Below, piece by piece: positions 36,315-44,107 of a DNA stretch of 64,000 nucleotides (position 1 is the first letter of the stretch; every line of letters starts with the position of its first letter). The position numbers were made by a program, and so were the translations under genes. Origin of the DNA: CADCTM01 sp049671305 (GTDB lineage Bacteria > Cyanobacteriota > Cyanobacteriia > Cyanobacteriales > Coleofasciculaceae). The notes below the pieces were generated by a model that did not search any database, was not told where the DNA came from, and saw only the letters and a list, made by a program, of their open reading frames with translations. The stretch lies in NCBI GenBank assembly GCA_049671305.1, contig JBATUR010000035.1:1-64000 (forward strand), in the 5' to 3' direction.

Positions 36315-36445
36315 TCAGTTGCCGTAGTTATTTTTGCCCGCAGTCTAAAGTCTGGACTACACAAACTAAGCCTGCTAAGGCAGTCTTAAATACACTAGTA
36401 TTTTAGTCCGCGCAGGCGGACTTTGTTTATGTAGCCGCGACTTTA
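36315..36445. repeat. 131-bp tandem repeat, copy 2
   Basis: Copy 2 differs from copy 1 at only a few positions. The palindrome is at 36405-36422, and the end carries an intact CGACTTTAGTCG that is broken in copy 1. Confidence 0.85.
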
Positions 36446-36460
36446 GTCGTCAGGCATTTG

Positions 36461-36706
36461 TTAATCACTAAAACGACGGCGAAAACGGGGATCGAGATGA
36501 TGTTTTTTCTGTTGGTTGCAACTAAAACAAAGAGTTTGCAAATTACTTATGTCATTTTGTCCCCCCAATGCTAGAGGGATAATATGATCAATGGTAAGGT
36601 TAGTTGTCTTATTGGTTTGACCGCAACTTTGACATTGATATTTGTCACGGTTGAAAACATACTTTCTGACTTCTGGCGGAATGGGAATTCGCGGCGTCTT
36701 ACTCAT
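36461..36706 (-). CDS. Small stand-alone HNH endonuclease
   Basis: 81 residues. A complete HNH/ββα-metal fold is visible: zinc Cys25-x-x-Cys28 (CQSCG), Asp40-His41 (TIDHIIPLALGG), Asn55 (ISNLQTLC) and Cys60-x-x-Cys63 (CFSCNQQK). It is probably a DNA-nicking or cleaving nuclease. No intron, intein or phage gene surrounds it, so its biological role is unclear. It stands directly beside the 131-bp duplication. Confidence 0.9.
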   Translation of the reverse strand: MSKTPRIPIPPEVRKYVFNRDKYQCQSCGQTNKTTNLTIDHIIPLALGGQNDISNLQTLCFSCNQQKKHHLDPRFRRRFSD

Positions 36707-36864
36707 TAACCCGCTTGCTCAAAATCGTTAGTTTTAATAAGAATCAGTCGATTAATATTTTTGCTGCCAAAGTCTAAATAGAGCCTTGCAAACCCTTGCA
36801 AAAATTATTCATTCAGCGATAATTTCTATTTTATGATGTTATCTAATTATTTATAATTTTTTGC

Positions 36865-37350
36865 ATGGTTATGCCAATTTTAGCACAGACATCTTCAGTT
36901 TTCATCAGTTCTGATAATTGGTTGGGTTTAATAATAAGACTTACTTTAGCACTTTTAGTTGGGGGAGTGATTGGCTGGAATCGCCAAGTAGAGGATAAAC
37001 CAGCAGGTTTGAGGACTCATATGCTTGTTAGTTTGGGTGCAGCGTTGTTTGTCTTAATTCCTTTGATGGTAAGCACTTCTACTGATAGTATCAGTCGGGC
37101 AATTCAGGGGGTAGCGACTGGTGTGGGATTTTTGGGTGCAGGAGAAATTTTACATCAACCGAGAGAGAAATCTGGCAAACCAAACGTGAAAGGACTAACT
37201 TCTGCTGCGACTATTTGGCTAACAGCGGCGTTAGGAATGATTGCAGGTTGTGGTTTTTGGCAGTTGAGTTTATTAAGTACGTTGATGACTTTATTTATTC
37301 TAACTATTGCTAAGAAATTTGAACGGATTGTTTTTCGTAGAGATGATTGA
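36865..37350 (+). CDS. MgtC/SapB-family membrane protein
   Basis: 161 residues with four to five membrane segments. The MgtC signature is clear: LLVGGVIGWNRQVEDKPAGLRTHMLVSLGAALF and GVATGVGFLGAGEIL are its conserved blocks. In pathogens MgtC modulates the F1F0 ATPase and Mg2+ adaptation; the cyanobacterial role is not established. The protein has the short form without the C-terminal ACT-like domain. Confidence 0.9.
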   Translation: MVMPILAQTSSVFISSDNWLGLIIRLTLALLVGGVIGWNRQVEDKPAGLRTHMLVSLGAALFVLIPLMVSTSTDSISRAIQGVATGVGFLGAGEILHQPREKSGKPNVKGLTSAATIWLTAALGMIAGCGFWQLSLLSTLMTLFILTIAKKFERIVFRRDD

Positions 37351-37407
37351 AAAAATGGTATCAATTATCTATAAAATACTCGTAGTAAACACAATTATAG
37401 GATTTAT

Positions 37408-37707
37408 ATGTCTACTGAAATGAATTCACAATCTACCACAGGTGCTGATGCTATTGATGAAGCTATTGCTAAAGGAATTGATTTTGACGGTTCCCCAATT
37501 CCTACTGCTAAACTTGAGCTTTATAAGAAGGTAATGGGTTTAGAAGCTGGGCGTCAGCGTAGCGGTGTATCTAATACAATGCGTTCAAGAATTATACGAA
37601 TTGGCGCGAAGCACATTGCTTTGGAAGAGTTGAATCAGATGTTAGAATCGGCTGGTTTTGCACCGCTGAAAGATAAGGACGTTGCTTTCTTTTATGGTGG
37701 AAAGTAA
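37408..37707 (+). CDS. Conserved-type hypothetical protein
   Basis: 99 residues with AGGA about ten bases before the ATG. The N-terminus is Ser/Thr-rich and acidic, the middle is helical, and the C-terminal half (SNTMRSRIIRIGAKHIALEE, then GFAPLKDKDVAFFYGGK) looks like a folded domain. I think homologues are common in cyanobacteria but cannot name a family or function. It converges with the KGK gene across a hairpin terminator. Confidence 0.7.
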   Translation: MSTEMNSQSTTGADAIDEAIAKGIDFDGSPIPTAKLELYKKVMGLEAGRQRSGVSNTMRSRIIRIGAKHIALEELNQMLESAGFAPLKDKDVAFFYGGK

Positions 37708-37729
37708 ATAGGATTTAGTTGTATTTTAT

Positions 37730-37755
37730 CCTCTAGATTAGTTTTAGTCTAGGGG
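37730..37755. terminator. Bidirectional hairpin terminator
   Basis: CCTCTAGA (37730-37737) pairs with TCTAGGGG (37748-37755) with one G-T pair, between two convergent genes, with T-rich sequence on both sides. Confidence 0.6.
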
Positions 37756-37756
37756 T

Positions 37757-38110
37757 TTATTGTTGAGTTTCTTTGTTGATCATTTGACGGAGATCATCAA
37801 GAGGTGAGTCGGGTTGGGGGGTTTCTGCTATTTCTGGTTCTTCGGGGCAGAATTCTACACTTATTTTGAATCTTACTTTTCCTTTTTGCCAGCCTTCAGA
37901 ACCAAATTTTAAAGTCGCACAATCTACTCCTTCATCTAACCATTTTTCTAAGTTTTCATTGGTTCTATTACCTGCATGACGAGCTAATATAAACTTCATG
38001 TGTGCTATGAGTTGACCAGGTGTAAACATCAACTGAGGAAGCAAAATTTTATTGTCTTCTTCTAGTGATAAAACTTCTTGACTTTCCAGTGGCTTGAACT
38101 TATCGTCCAT
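37757..38110 (-). CDS. KGK-domain family protein
   Basis: 117 residues. The KGK family (named for its conserved Lys-Gly-Lys) is recognisable from GWQKGKVRFKISVEFCPEE, with the N-terminal LEEDNKILLPQLMFTPGQL block. The family is, as far as I know, mostly cyanobacterial and has no known function. The C-terminal tail is acidic and Pro-rich. Confidence 0.85.
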   Translation of the reverse strand: MDDKFKPLESQEVLSLEEDNKILLPQLMFTPGQLIAHMKFILARHAGNRTNENLEKWLDEGVDCATLKFGSEGWQKGKVRFKISVEFCPEEPEIAETPQPDSPLDDLRQMINKETQQ

Positions 38111-38205
38111 ATTAAGTATTGATTATTAAAAAATATTTTCCTATTTTCTTTTCATGTCAGTCAAGATATTAGTTAGTTTAAATTAACTGCTACGTTTTCA
38201 ATCCG

Positions 38206-38254
38206 CCAGGGGTTTAAACCCCTGTCTCATAGCTAAAGTCCTCTGAAGAGGACT
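38206..38254 (-). repeat. REP-like two-hairpin element, inverted copy (R1a)
   Basis: Contains CCAGGGGTTTAAACCCCTG (38206-38224), the linker, then palindrome AGTCCTCTGAAGAGGACT (38237-38254). Orientation is opposite to the other copies. With R1b it forms a facing pair downstream of the transposase gene. Confidence 0.8.
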
Positions 38255-38288
38255 AAAGATTGTTAAAGATTTAATCCAAAATGATTTT

Positions 38289-38337
38289 AGTCCATTAAAA
38301 TGGACTTTCGCTGTTAGCCGGGGAATTAATTCCCCGG
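38289..38337 (+). repeat. REP-like two-hairpin element (R1b)
   Basis: AGTCCATTAAAATGGACT (38289-38306), linker TTCGCTGTTAG, then CCGGGGAATTAATTCCCCGG (38318-38337). Both palindromes are perfect, though their cores differ from the other copies. Confidence 0.8.
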
Positions 38338-38374
38338 TGGGTATTGCAATAAACCGTAAATATGCACCAATCTT

Positions 38375-38818
38375 TTAATTAGAATTCCAGCGAATAGGAG
38401 CATCATCCTGATTAGTTATTTGTTCCAAAGAATTTAATGCTGTGTCGTTTAAATGATGTGCTTTTTGATTGCTCACATAATCAATAGCTTGTTCCAATTG
38501 TTTAGCACCCAAAGAAAACACACCATAACCTTCTTGCCAAGCAAATTTATTGGAATCAGTAGATAAATTTCGATTAAAATAATGAGCGCTGCTACCTTTA
38601 ATATTCTTGACAAAATTAGCAATTGATAGGTTTGGAGGAATAGAAACGATTAAATGAATATGATCTTCTACGCCACCAATAGCATGAACAATACAACGAA
38701 GAGCATCAGCTTTACCGATAATATAGTTATAAAGTTCAACCTCTTTATTAGGAAGAATTAACGGCTGACGTTCTTTTGTCGCCCAAACAAGATGATAATA
38801 TAATCGCCACAAAGCCAT
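38375..38818 (-). CDS. Y1 transposase, RAYT / IS200-like TnpA
   Basis: 147 residues of a single-strand HUH transposase. Metal-binding His53-x-His55 (EDHIHLIV), the catalytic Tyr114 (IDYVSNQKAHH) and the conserved FAWQEGYGVFSLG are intact. Such proteins act either as IS200 transposases or as domesticated REP-associated tyrosine transposases. No TnpB is nearby. Two-hairpin palindromic elements lie on both sides (38206-38337 and 38857-38905) and again at 41893, with one more related form in the 131-bp repeats, which favours the RAYT type. Confidence 0.88.
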   Translation of the reverse strand: MALWRLYYHLVWATKERQPLILPNKEVELYNYIIGKADALRCIVHAIGGVEDHIHLIVSIPPNLSIANFVKNIKGSSAHYFNRNLSTDSNKFAWQEGYGVFSLGAKQLEQAIDYVSNQKAHHLNDTALNSLEQITNQDDAPIRWNSN

Positions 38819-38856
38819 AATGTATTTTGTAATTTCCCCTGCAAAAAATACTCATC

Positions 38857-38905
38857 AGTCCGTTTTAACGGACTTTAGCTATTAGCCAGGGGTTTAAACC
38901 CCTGG
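38857..38905 (+). repeat. REP-like two-hairpin element (R2)
   Basis: AGTCCGTTTTAACGGACT (38857-38874), linker TTAGCTATTAG, CCAGGGGTTTAAACCCCTGG (38886-38905). It is upstream of the transposase gene and 33 bases past the end of the dynamin-like gene. Confidence 0.85.
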
Positions 38906-38938
38906 CGGACTAACTAACAACGTAGCCATTAATCGACG

Positions 38939-41380
38939 CTACACAACATCATCTACAAACCCACCATCAACAACCTCAGAATCAGTAACTACTAAACCCT
39001 CAGATTGTCCAATCCCTGCCAACTTATTTTCATACAAACCCATCCCCTCCAAACAGCCATTAATCCCAGTAACAGCAGAATTATAAGCCTCAATCTTTTG
39101 CTCAACTTCACTTAGCAACCGTTGATTATGTAGAATCTTTTCTTCAGCTTCCTTTTCCAATGTTTTCTCTAAATAATCTCGTGCCTGATTATATTGTTGC
39201 AAAATTTCATCTGCTTGTATTTCTGCTGTTGGTAACAACTGAGTCTTCAAAGTTTGATTAATAGTTTGTCGAAAAGTGCGGCGAATAGTTGCATTAACTT
39301 TTGGCTCAAAATCCAACTTCAACAACTGACGAATTGCAGGTTCCGCTTCTACCATACTTTCGCAGTCGTATCCTTGAGAAGTTTGCTGCAAGGTTTGACG
39401 AAACTGATAAATTGAAAAAGTTCCTTCATCATAAAAACGCGGACTTTCTCGCACAAATCTGTCACATTCTATCCGCGCTGCACTTAATAAAGCATGAGAA
39501 ACTTGTTTTTTGAGCAGCTTCAATTGTTGCTCAATTCCGCCGTCATTACCTAACAACCGATATAATTGTTTGTAATAATCAGACTTACGCACTCGCTCAA
39601 TTAAACGCTGAAAAAGGCGAATAATTACCTCCTCAGAAGACTCAACTAAAATATCTTCCAATTGATTTGCCAAATAATAAAGTGCTTCTACCAAAACAGC
39701 AATTAAAGGCGCAGTTGCATTACGTGGATGACTCAATGTGGCACGACTATAAGCATCAGCAACCGAAAAGGTATCTAACAATTCATCTAAGCGATGAATC
39801 ATTCGAGATTGCAATTGACGAAAATCTGTCTCAAACCCATCACAATCATTTGTCACAACGCGATTAACTTCTGCTTCTATATGTTGAAGAAAGTCTTTAC
39901 TAACTTGCTGTAATTCTTGGTTAAGTCGGTACAACTCCTGCGCTTTCATCGCTTCAATTTCGCGGGGTTGACTATCCAAATTCCGCTGAATACTCAGATA
40001 GTGTTTCTTTAAATTAATGCACAATGGTTGTAAGTCATCTGCTAAATTTGCAAATAACTGAGGGCGTTTTTCTTCGGTAAGGTAGTGAGTAATAGATTCG
40101 CGAAATTCTTCAATTCCACTATCTTGAATTAGTTGATTAACTAGCGGGATTCCTTGTTCAGTAAGAATCCTTACATAGTTTTCATTTTGTGTTTCAAAGC
40201 TATTAACTGAAATCCGAAACTTGCTAGCAGATAACTTGCCAGAATTAGCACAATAGTTATTAAAAGCTGTAACAAATTGCGGTGTTTCTTCTCGTCCATT
40301 TAAACCTTTGACACTTGCTGCAAAAATCGAATCTAAACCAAAGCTATCGCTTTTACTTGTATTTTTAACTTGACTGCCATAAAATCCTAGTAATCCGCTA
40401 GTTTTATGAACCTTGGGAATATCACGAAATTGGGAAGTAATCAAATCATCTAAACGTTGCCGCAGTTGACTATTGTACCAAGTTTCATCAATACGATTAA
40501 AGATATAAAATACCCGATCGCGAATTCCTGGATTACTTCGCATCTTCTCTAATAATTCCGTTTCTTCCGTTGTCATATCGCCAGCAGAAGCAGGTTTTAA
40601 AACACAGACAACTGCCGATGTTTCCTCATCTTCAATCTTGCGATAAGTTAATTCTGCATCCTTCTTAACAGGTGCATCAATTCCTGGCATATCAATCAGC
40701 ACATTGCCATCTTTTAATAAAGGATGATAACAATAATATTCAATGCGTTTAAGCACCGCACTATTAGTGCCACGACGTGCATAACTTGCTGCTTCTTTAA
40801 GATTGGAAAAATCAAACTGCTCCATAGAATAAATCGCATTATTAAGCGTATTAATGCGAGCGCGATTTTCTTCAAACCCTACCAACAAAAAATCTAACGC
40901 CTTTGCTTGTTTCGCTCTTTCCGACTTGCTTTCTCCGCCTTCTTGTTGGATAATCATATTGCAACCCTCGTGTAGCAAAGTCACAACTTCCGCTTGATTA
41001 ATATTCGTTGATGCAAATCCTAAACGCTGACACAAAGCATTAGCTTGTTCCCGAATTTCCGCCTCGCTTAAAAATGTTAAAACTACTCGTTCTTTCTCAG
41101 GTTCTGCATAAGCGATATAACATTCTGTACCTGTTGCGTGTCCTTCTGCGCTATAAAGTAATTCTCGCTCTAGCAATGCATTAATTAGCATCGACTTACC
41201 CGCACTAAATGCACCCGCAAAAACAATCTCAAACGTCGGAGAAACCGCCTTTCTTAAAGACGCCTGTACTGCTGTTGTATCATCCTGTAAGACTCGTAAA
41301 GAAGGTTCTTGATGCAACAGATCTAACAAACTCCCTACCTGTTCTTGCAAATTCTGGCACTGAGGCAGCATAAATGTCAT
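38939..41380 (-). CDS. Bacterial dynamin-like GTPase
   Basis: 813 residues. The GTPase domain has the P-loop GAFSAGKS (56-63), switch Thr in GHATGTECYI, DMPGIDAP as G3 and NRID as G4. A long helical stalk follows, with a short hydrophobic patch (TAPLIAVLVEALYYLANQL) that could be the membrane paddle, and a coiled-coil C-terminus. Bacterial dynamin-like proteins tubulate or repair membranes; Nostoc BDLP is about 690 residues, so this is longer. The start may be the ATG at 41371. No second dynamin gene is adjacent. REP-like elements R2 and R3 lie outside this gene and its neighbour in direct orientation. Confidence 0.9.
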   Translation of the reverse strand: MTFMLPQCQNLQEQVGSLLDLLHQEPSLRVLQDDTTAVQASLRKAVSPTFEIVFAGAFSAGKSMLINALLERELLYSAEGHATGTECYIAYAEPEKERVVLTFLSEAEIREQANALCQRLGFASTNINQAEVVTLLHEGCNMIIQQEGGESKSERAKQAKALDFLLVGFEENRARINTLNNAIYSMEQFDFSNLKEAASYARRGTNSAVLKRIEYYCYHPLLKDGNVLIDMPGIDAPVKKDAELTYRKIEDEETSAVVCVLKPASAGDMTTEETELLEKMRSNPGIRDRVFYIFNRIDETWYNSQLRQRLDDLITSQFRDIPKVHKTSGLLGFYGSQVKNTSKSDSFGLDSIFAASVKGLNGREETPQFVTAFNNYCANSGKLSASKFRISVNSFETQNENYVRILTEQGIPLVNQLIQDSGIEEFRESITHYLTEEKRPQLFANLADDLQPLCINLKKHYLSIQRNLDSQPREIEAMKAQELYRLNQELQQVSKDFLQHIEAEVNRVVTNDCDGFETDFRQLQSRMIHRLDELLDTFSVADAYSRATLSHPRNATAPLIAVLVEALYYLANQLEDILVESSEEVIIRLFQRLIERVRKSDYYKQLYRLLGNDGGIEQQLKLLKKQVSHALLSAARIECDRFVRESPRFYDEGTFSIYQFRQTLQQTSQGYDCESMVEAEPAIRQLLKLDFEPKVNATIRRTFRQTINQTLKTQLLPTAEIQADEILQQYNQARDYLEKTLEKEAEEKILHNQRLLSEVEQKIEAYNSAVTGINGCLEGMGLYENKLAGIGQSEGLVVTDSEVVDGGFVDDVV

Positions 41381-41469
41381 GTTAGTAGATATAAATTTAA
41401 TAAGGTATTAATTCAGATTTTAACGCTGTTCTTTCCTAAAAAACACCGTAAATTTAACGAAAAATCATA

Positions 41470-41871
41470 ATGAATATTTTTGCAACCCGCCTCAAACCCA
41501 ATCAAGATTTAAAAACAAGTATTGTAAGTTTTGTAGAAGAAAATAATATTCAAGCCGGCTTTATCTTAACCGCAGTCGGCAGTCTTAAAAAAGCAACGCT
41601 CCGCTTTGCTAATCAAGATAGTTATCAAGTTTTTAATGAGAGATTTGAGATAGTTTCCTTAGTTGGAACTCTTTCTATTTATGGCATCCATTTGCACATT
41701 TCCCTAGCGGATAAAAATGGTAAAACCATCGGCGGACACCTCGTAGATGGCTGCCTTATCTATACAACTGCTGAGATAGTTATCGGAACTAGTGAATATT
41801 TTGTATTTATGAGAACTATAGATAAAAATACAGGATATAAAGAATTAGAAATCAAACCGATAATTAACTAA
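41470..41871 (+). CDS. PPC-domain (DUF296) protein
   Basis: 133 residues forming a single PPC domain. Recognisable blocks are FATRLKPNQDLKTSIVSFVEE at the start, GFILTAVGSLKKATLRFA, the metal-binding GIHLHISLAD and GGHLVDGCLIYTTAEIVI. In plants this domain follows AT-hooks; bacterial stand-alone forms are trimeric, and their role is unknown. It is divergent from the dynamin-like gene, 89 bases apart. Confidence 0.9.
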   Translation: MNIFATRLKPNQDLKTSIVSFVEENNIQAGFILTAVGSLKKATLRFANQDSYQVFNERFEIVSLVGTLSIYGIHLHISLADKNGKTIGGHLVDGCLIYTTAEIVIGTSEYFVFMRTIDKNTGYKELEIKPIIN

Positions 41872-41892
41872 TAAAACTCACTATCAATCTTT

Positions 41893-41941
41893 AGTCCGTT
41901 TTAACGGACTTTCGCTATGAGCCAGGGGTTTAAACCCCTGG
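41893..41941 (+). repeat. REP-like two-hairpin element (R3)
   Basis: AGTCCGTTTTAACGGACT (41893-41910), linker TTCGCTATGAG, CCAGGGGTTTAAACCCCTGG (41922-41941). Both palindromes match those of R2; it lies between convergent genes. Confidence 0.85.
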
Positions 41942-41972
41942 CGGATATTAACTAATTATTATCAAACATTAA

Positions 41973-42893
41973 CTAATCATCAATAGAAATCACACTAACC
42001 CAATCTTTATATTGCTCATCGCGATTTTCTGTAATTGCCACTAATTTAGCTTTAATTTTTTGAGTTATTACTCCATTTTTTGGTAAGATATAAGTCTCCA
42101 CCTTCTTGACAGGAGTCACCTTCGCCGCCGTACCACTCAAAAAGACTTCTTCGGCAATAAAAAGCTCAGACTTATCAACTGCTCTTTCAATCACTTTAAT
42201 CCCTAAATCCTTGGCAATTTGAATTACACTATCTCTGGTAATTCCTTCCAAAATATCCTGATCAAATCCAGGAGTAATTAATTCTCCATTTCTCACCAAA
42301 AAAATATTCATCCCCGAAGCTTCACTAACTTTTCCTTGGGAATTCAGCAAAATTGCCTCATCAAAACCCGACTCAACTGCTTCAGTTTTCGCCAAAGAAG
42401 ACGTAATATATGCACCACTAATCTTGCCTCTCAAAGGCAAACTGCGGTCTTCTTGTCGATACCAAGAACTAATCCGACAACTAACACCATCTGGAGATAA
42501 ATAATCCCCTAACTCTAAGCCATAAACAAAAAAATCTTTCTCAATATTATGCAGTCGCGGCGAGATTCCTAAATCGGAAGTGTAGACCAAAGGACGAATA
42601 TAAAATGATTGAGTTGGCTTGTTTTTTTTAACGAAATCAGTGATAATATTATGAATCTTATCAACAGGTAAATCATAGAGCAAAAACTTCGCACTATCAC
42701 TTAAACGCTGACAATGACGGTCTAAGCGAAACAATAATATCTGCTCAGGATTTTGCGGGTCAGGAATACCACGTAAACCACCAAAAGCACCCGTACCATA
42801 ATGTAAAGCATGAGTAGCAATCGAAAGATTTGCCGACTCAAAAGGCACAAATTGATTTTTAAAATAAGCAATTGGTAAAAAATTGTTCATCAT
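41973..42893 (-). CDS. ilvE: Branched-chain amino acid aminotransferase
   Basis: 306 residues from the ATG at 42893 (a second ATG follows immediately); the frame is open upstream to 42986, but the extra residues are not conserved. Fold-type IV PLP aminotransferase: ALHYGTGAFGGLRG, the Schiff-base Lys157 in GKISGAYITSS, EAILLNSQGKVSEASGMNIF and FLSGTAAKVTPV. It performs the last step of Val, Leu and Ile synthesis. Length is normal. Confidence 0.94.
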   Translation of the reverse strand: MMNNFLPIAYFKNQFVPFESANLSIATHALHYGTGAFGGLRGIPDPQNPEQILLFRLDRHCQRLSDSAKFLLYDLPVDKIHNIITDFVKKNKPTQSFYIRPLVYTSDLGISPRLHNIEKDFFVYGLELGDYLSPDGVSCRISSWYRQEDRSLPLRGKISGAYITSSLAKTEAVESGFDEAILLNSQGKVSEASGMNIFLVRNGELITPGFDQDILEGITRDSVIQIAKDLGIKVIERAVDKSELFIAEEVFLSGTAAKVTPVKKVETYILPKNGVITQKIKAKLVAITENRDEQYKDWVSVISIDD

Positions 42894-43009
42894 CGTCAAC
42901 CAGATATTAGATGTAGGCAGTTTATCCGTATTACTATAAATGATTATTAGGCTTCCTAACCTAAGCTTGGTAAACAGAAATATCAAAAAGAAATCAGTCT
43001 CAGTAATTC

Positions 43010-44041
43010 TTAACTCAGACCTTCTTCATTTAATAACGTCTGTAACGCCAACTTCATTTCTGCCGCCGTCGTCGTCGCCGTGCCAAACTGACGCACTACA
43101 ATACTCGCTGCCAAATTCCCCAAAACTGCCGCCTCCCAAACCGACGCACCCAAACACAAACTAAGCGTCAGCGCCGCCACAACCGTATCCCCAGCACCGG
43201 TAACATCAAAAACATCCGTGCGGTTAAAGGCTGGGATATGCTGTTCAACACCGTTTTTATCAAACAAACTCATCCCCTCATCACCGCGAGTAATCAAAAT
43301 TTGTTTTGCACCAGTCAAATTCAACAAATCTTGACCCGCTTGAGTTACCTTTTGAGGATTATTAATTGCATATCCCACCGCTTGCTCTGCCTCTGGTAAA
43401 TTAGGCGTAAATAGCGTTGCACCTTGATAACGTCCCAAATCAGTTTGGGCATCAACAATTGTCCGCGAATGCAACAACGCTGCCTCAATTATCGGAGACG
43501 TAAACACACCTTCCCCATAATCTGAACAAACTACCCCATCCACTTCAGGCAACTGCTGACGAATTTGCGCCGCCAACTGCAACTGCATATCATTGTCCGG
43601 CAACTGATCAGATTTTCTATCCACCCGCACAACTTGCTGCGTCACCGACTGCCGCGCATGACCGGCAATACGGGTTTTTGTAACCGTGGGACGACTAGAA
43701 TCAACTAACATCCCACTCGTATCAATTCCCGCTGCCTCAAAAATCTGCCGCAAAACTTCTCCTTGCGAGTCCTTACCAACCAAACCCACAACCTTGACTT
43801 TTGCGCCTAGCTTCGCCAAATTATAAACCGCATTTGCACCACCGCCCGGAATTTGCCGCGTCGTTTCATGACGAATAATCAACACGGGTGCTTCTCTAGA
43901 AATTCGCTCAACTTGACCTGTGAGAAATTCATCCAGAGTCAAGTCACCAACAACTAGCACCCGTGCCTTGACAAAACCATCAAGTAATGCATACAACTGT
44001 TCCGCTGAGGCAGCAAGTTTGTTTTTGAAGGAATCAGACAT
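43010..44041 (-). CDS. rfaE1: PfkB-family kinase, D-glycero-beta-D-manno-heptose-7-phosphate kinase-like
   Basis: 343 residues. It matches the kinase half of HldE/RfaE: VVGDLTLDEFLTGQVERISREAPV, GGGANAVYNLAKLGAKV, and the PfkB catalytic motif DVTGAGDTVVAAL with its Asp base. The adenylyltransferase half of bifunctional HldE is absent, so this is the monofunctional form, or a related sugar kinase. It would feed ADP-heptose or similar nucleotide-sugar synthesis. ilvE follows on the same strand 116 bases downstream. Confidence 0.88.
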   Translation of the reverse strand: MSDSFKNKLAASAEQLYALLDGFVKARVLVVGDLTLDEFLTGQVERISREAPVLIIRHETTRQIPGGGANAVYNLAKLGAKVKVVGLVGKDSQGEVLRQIFEAAGIDTSGMLVDSSRPTVTKTRIAGHARQSVTQQVVRVDRKSDQLPDNDMQLQLAAQIRQQLPEVDGVVCSDYGEGVFTSPIIEAALLHSRTIVDAQTDLGRYQGATLFTPNLPEAEQAVGYAINNPQKVTQAGQDLLNLTGAKQILITRGDEGMSLFDKNGVEQHIPAFNRTDVFDVTGAGDTVVAALTLSLCLGASVWEAAVLGNLAASIVVRQFGTATTTAAEMKLALQTLLNEEGLS

Positions 44042-44107
44042 AGAACCCGTGTTTATTCACCAAGGCTTCATTATCTAGCAAGATGTCACTTCTCAATTCC
44101 TTGATTG

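Noticed and set aside
38198..38912. Complete IS200 insertion sequence
   Set aside because: The flanking hairpins also occur without the transposase (41893), so a REP/RAYT relation fits better; no clear insertion ends are defined.
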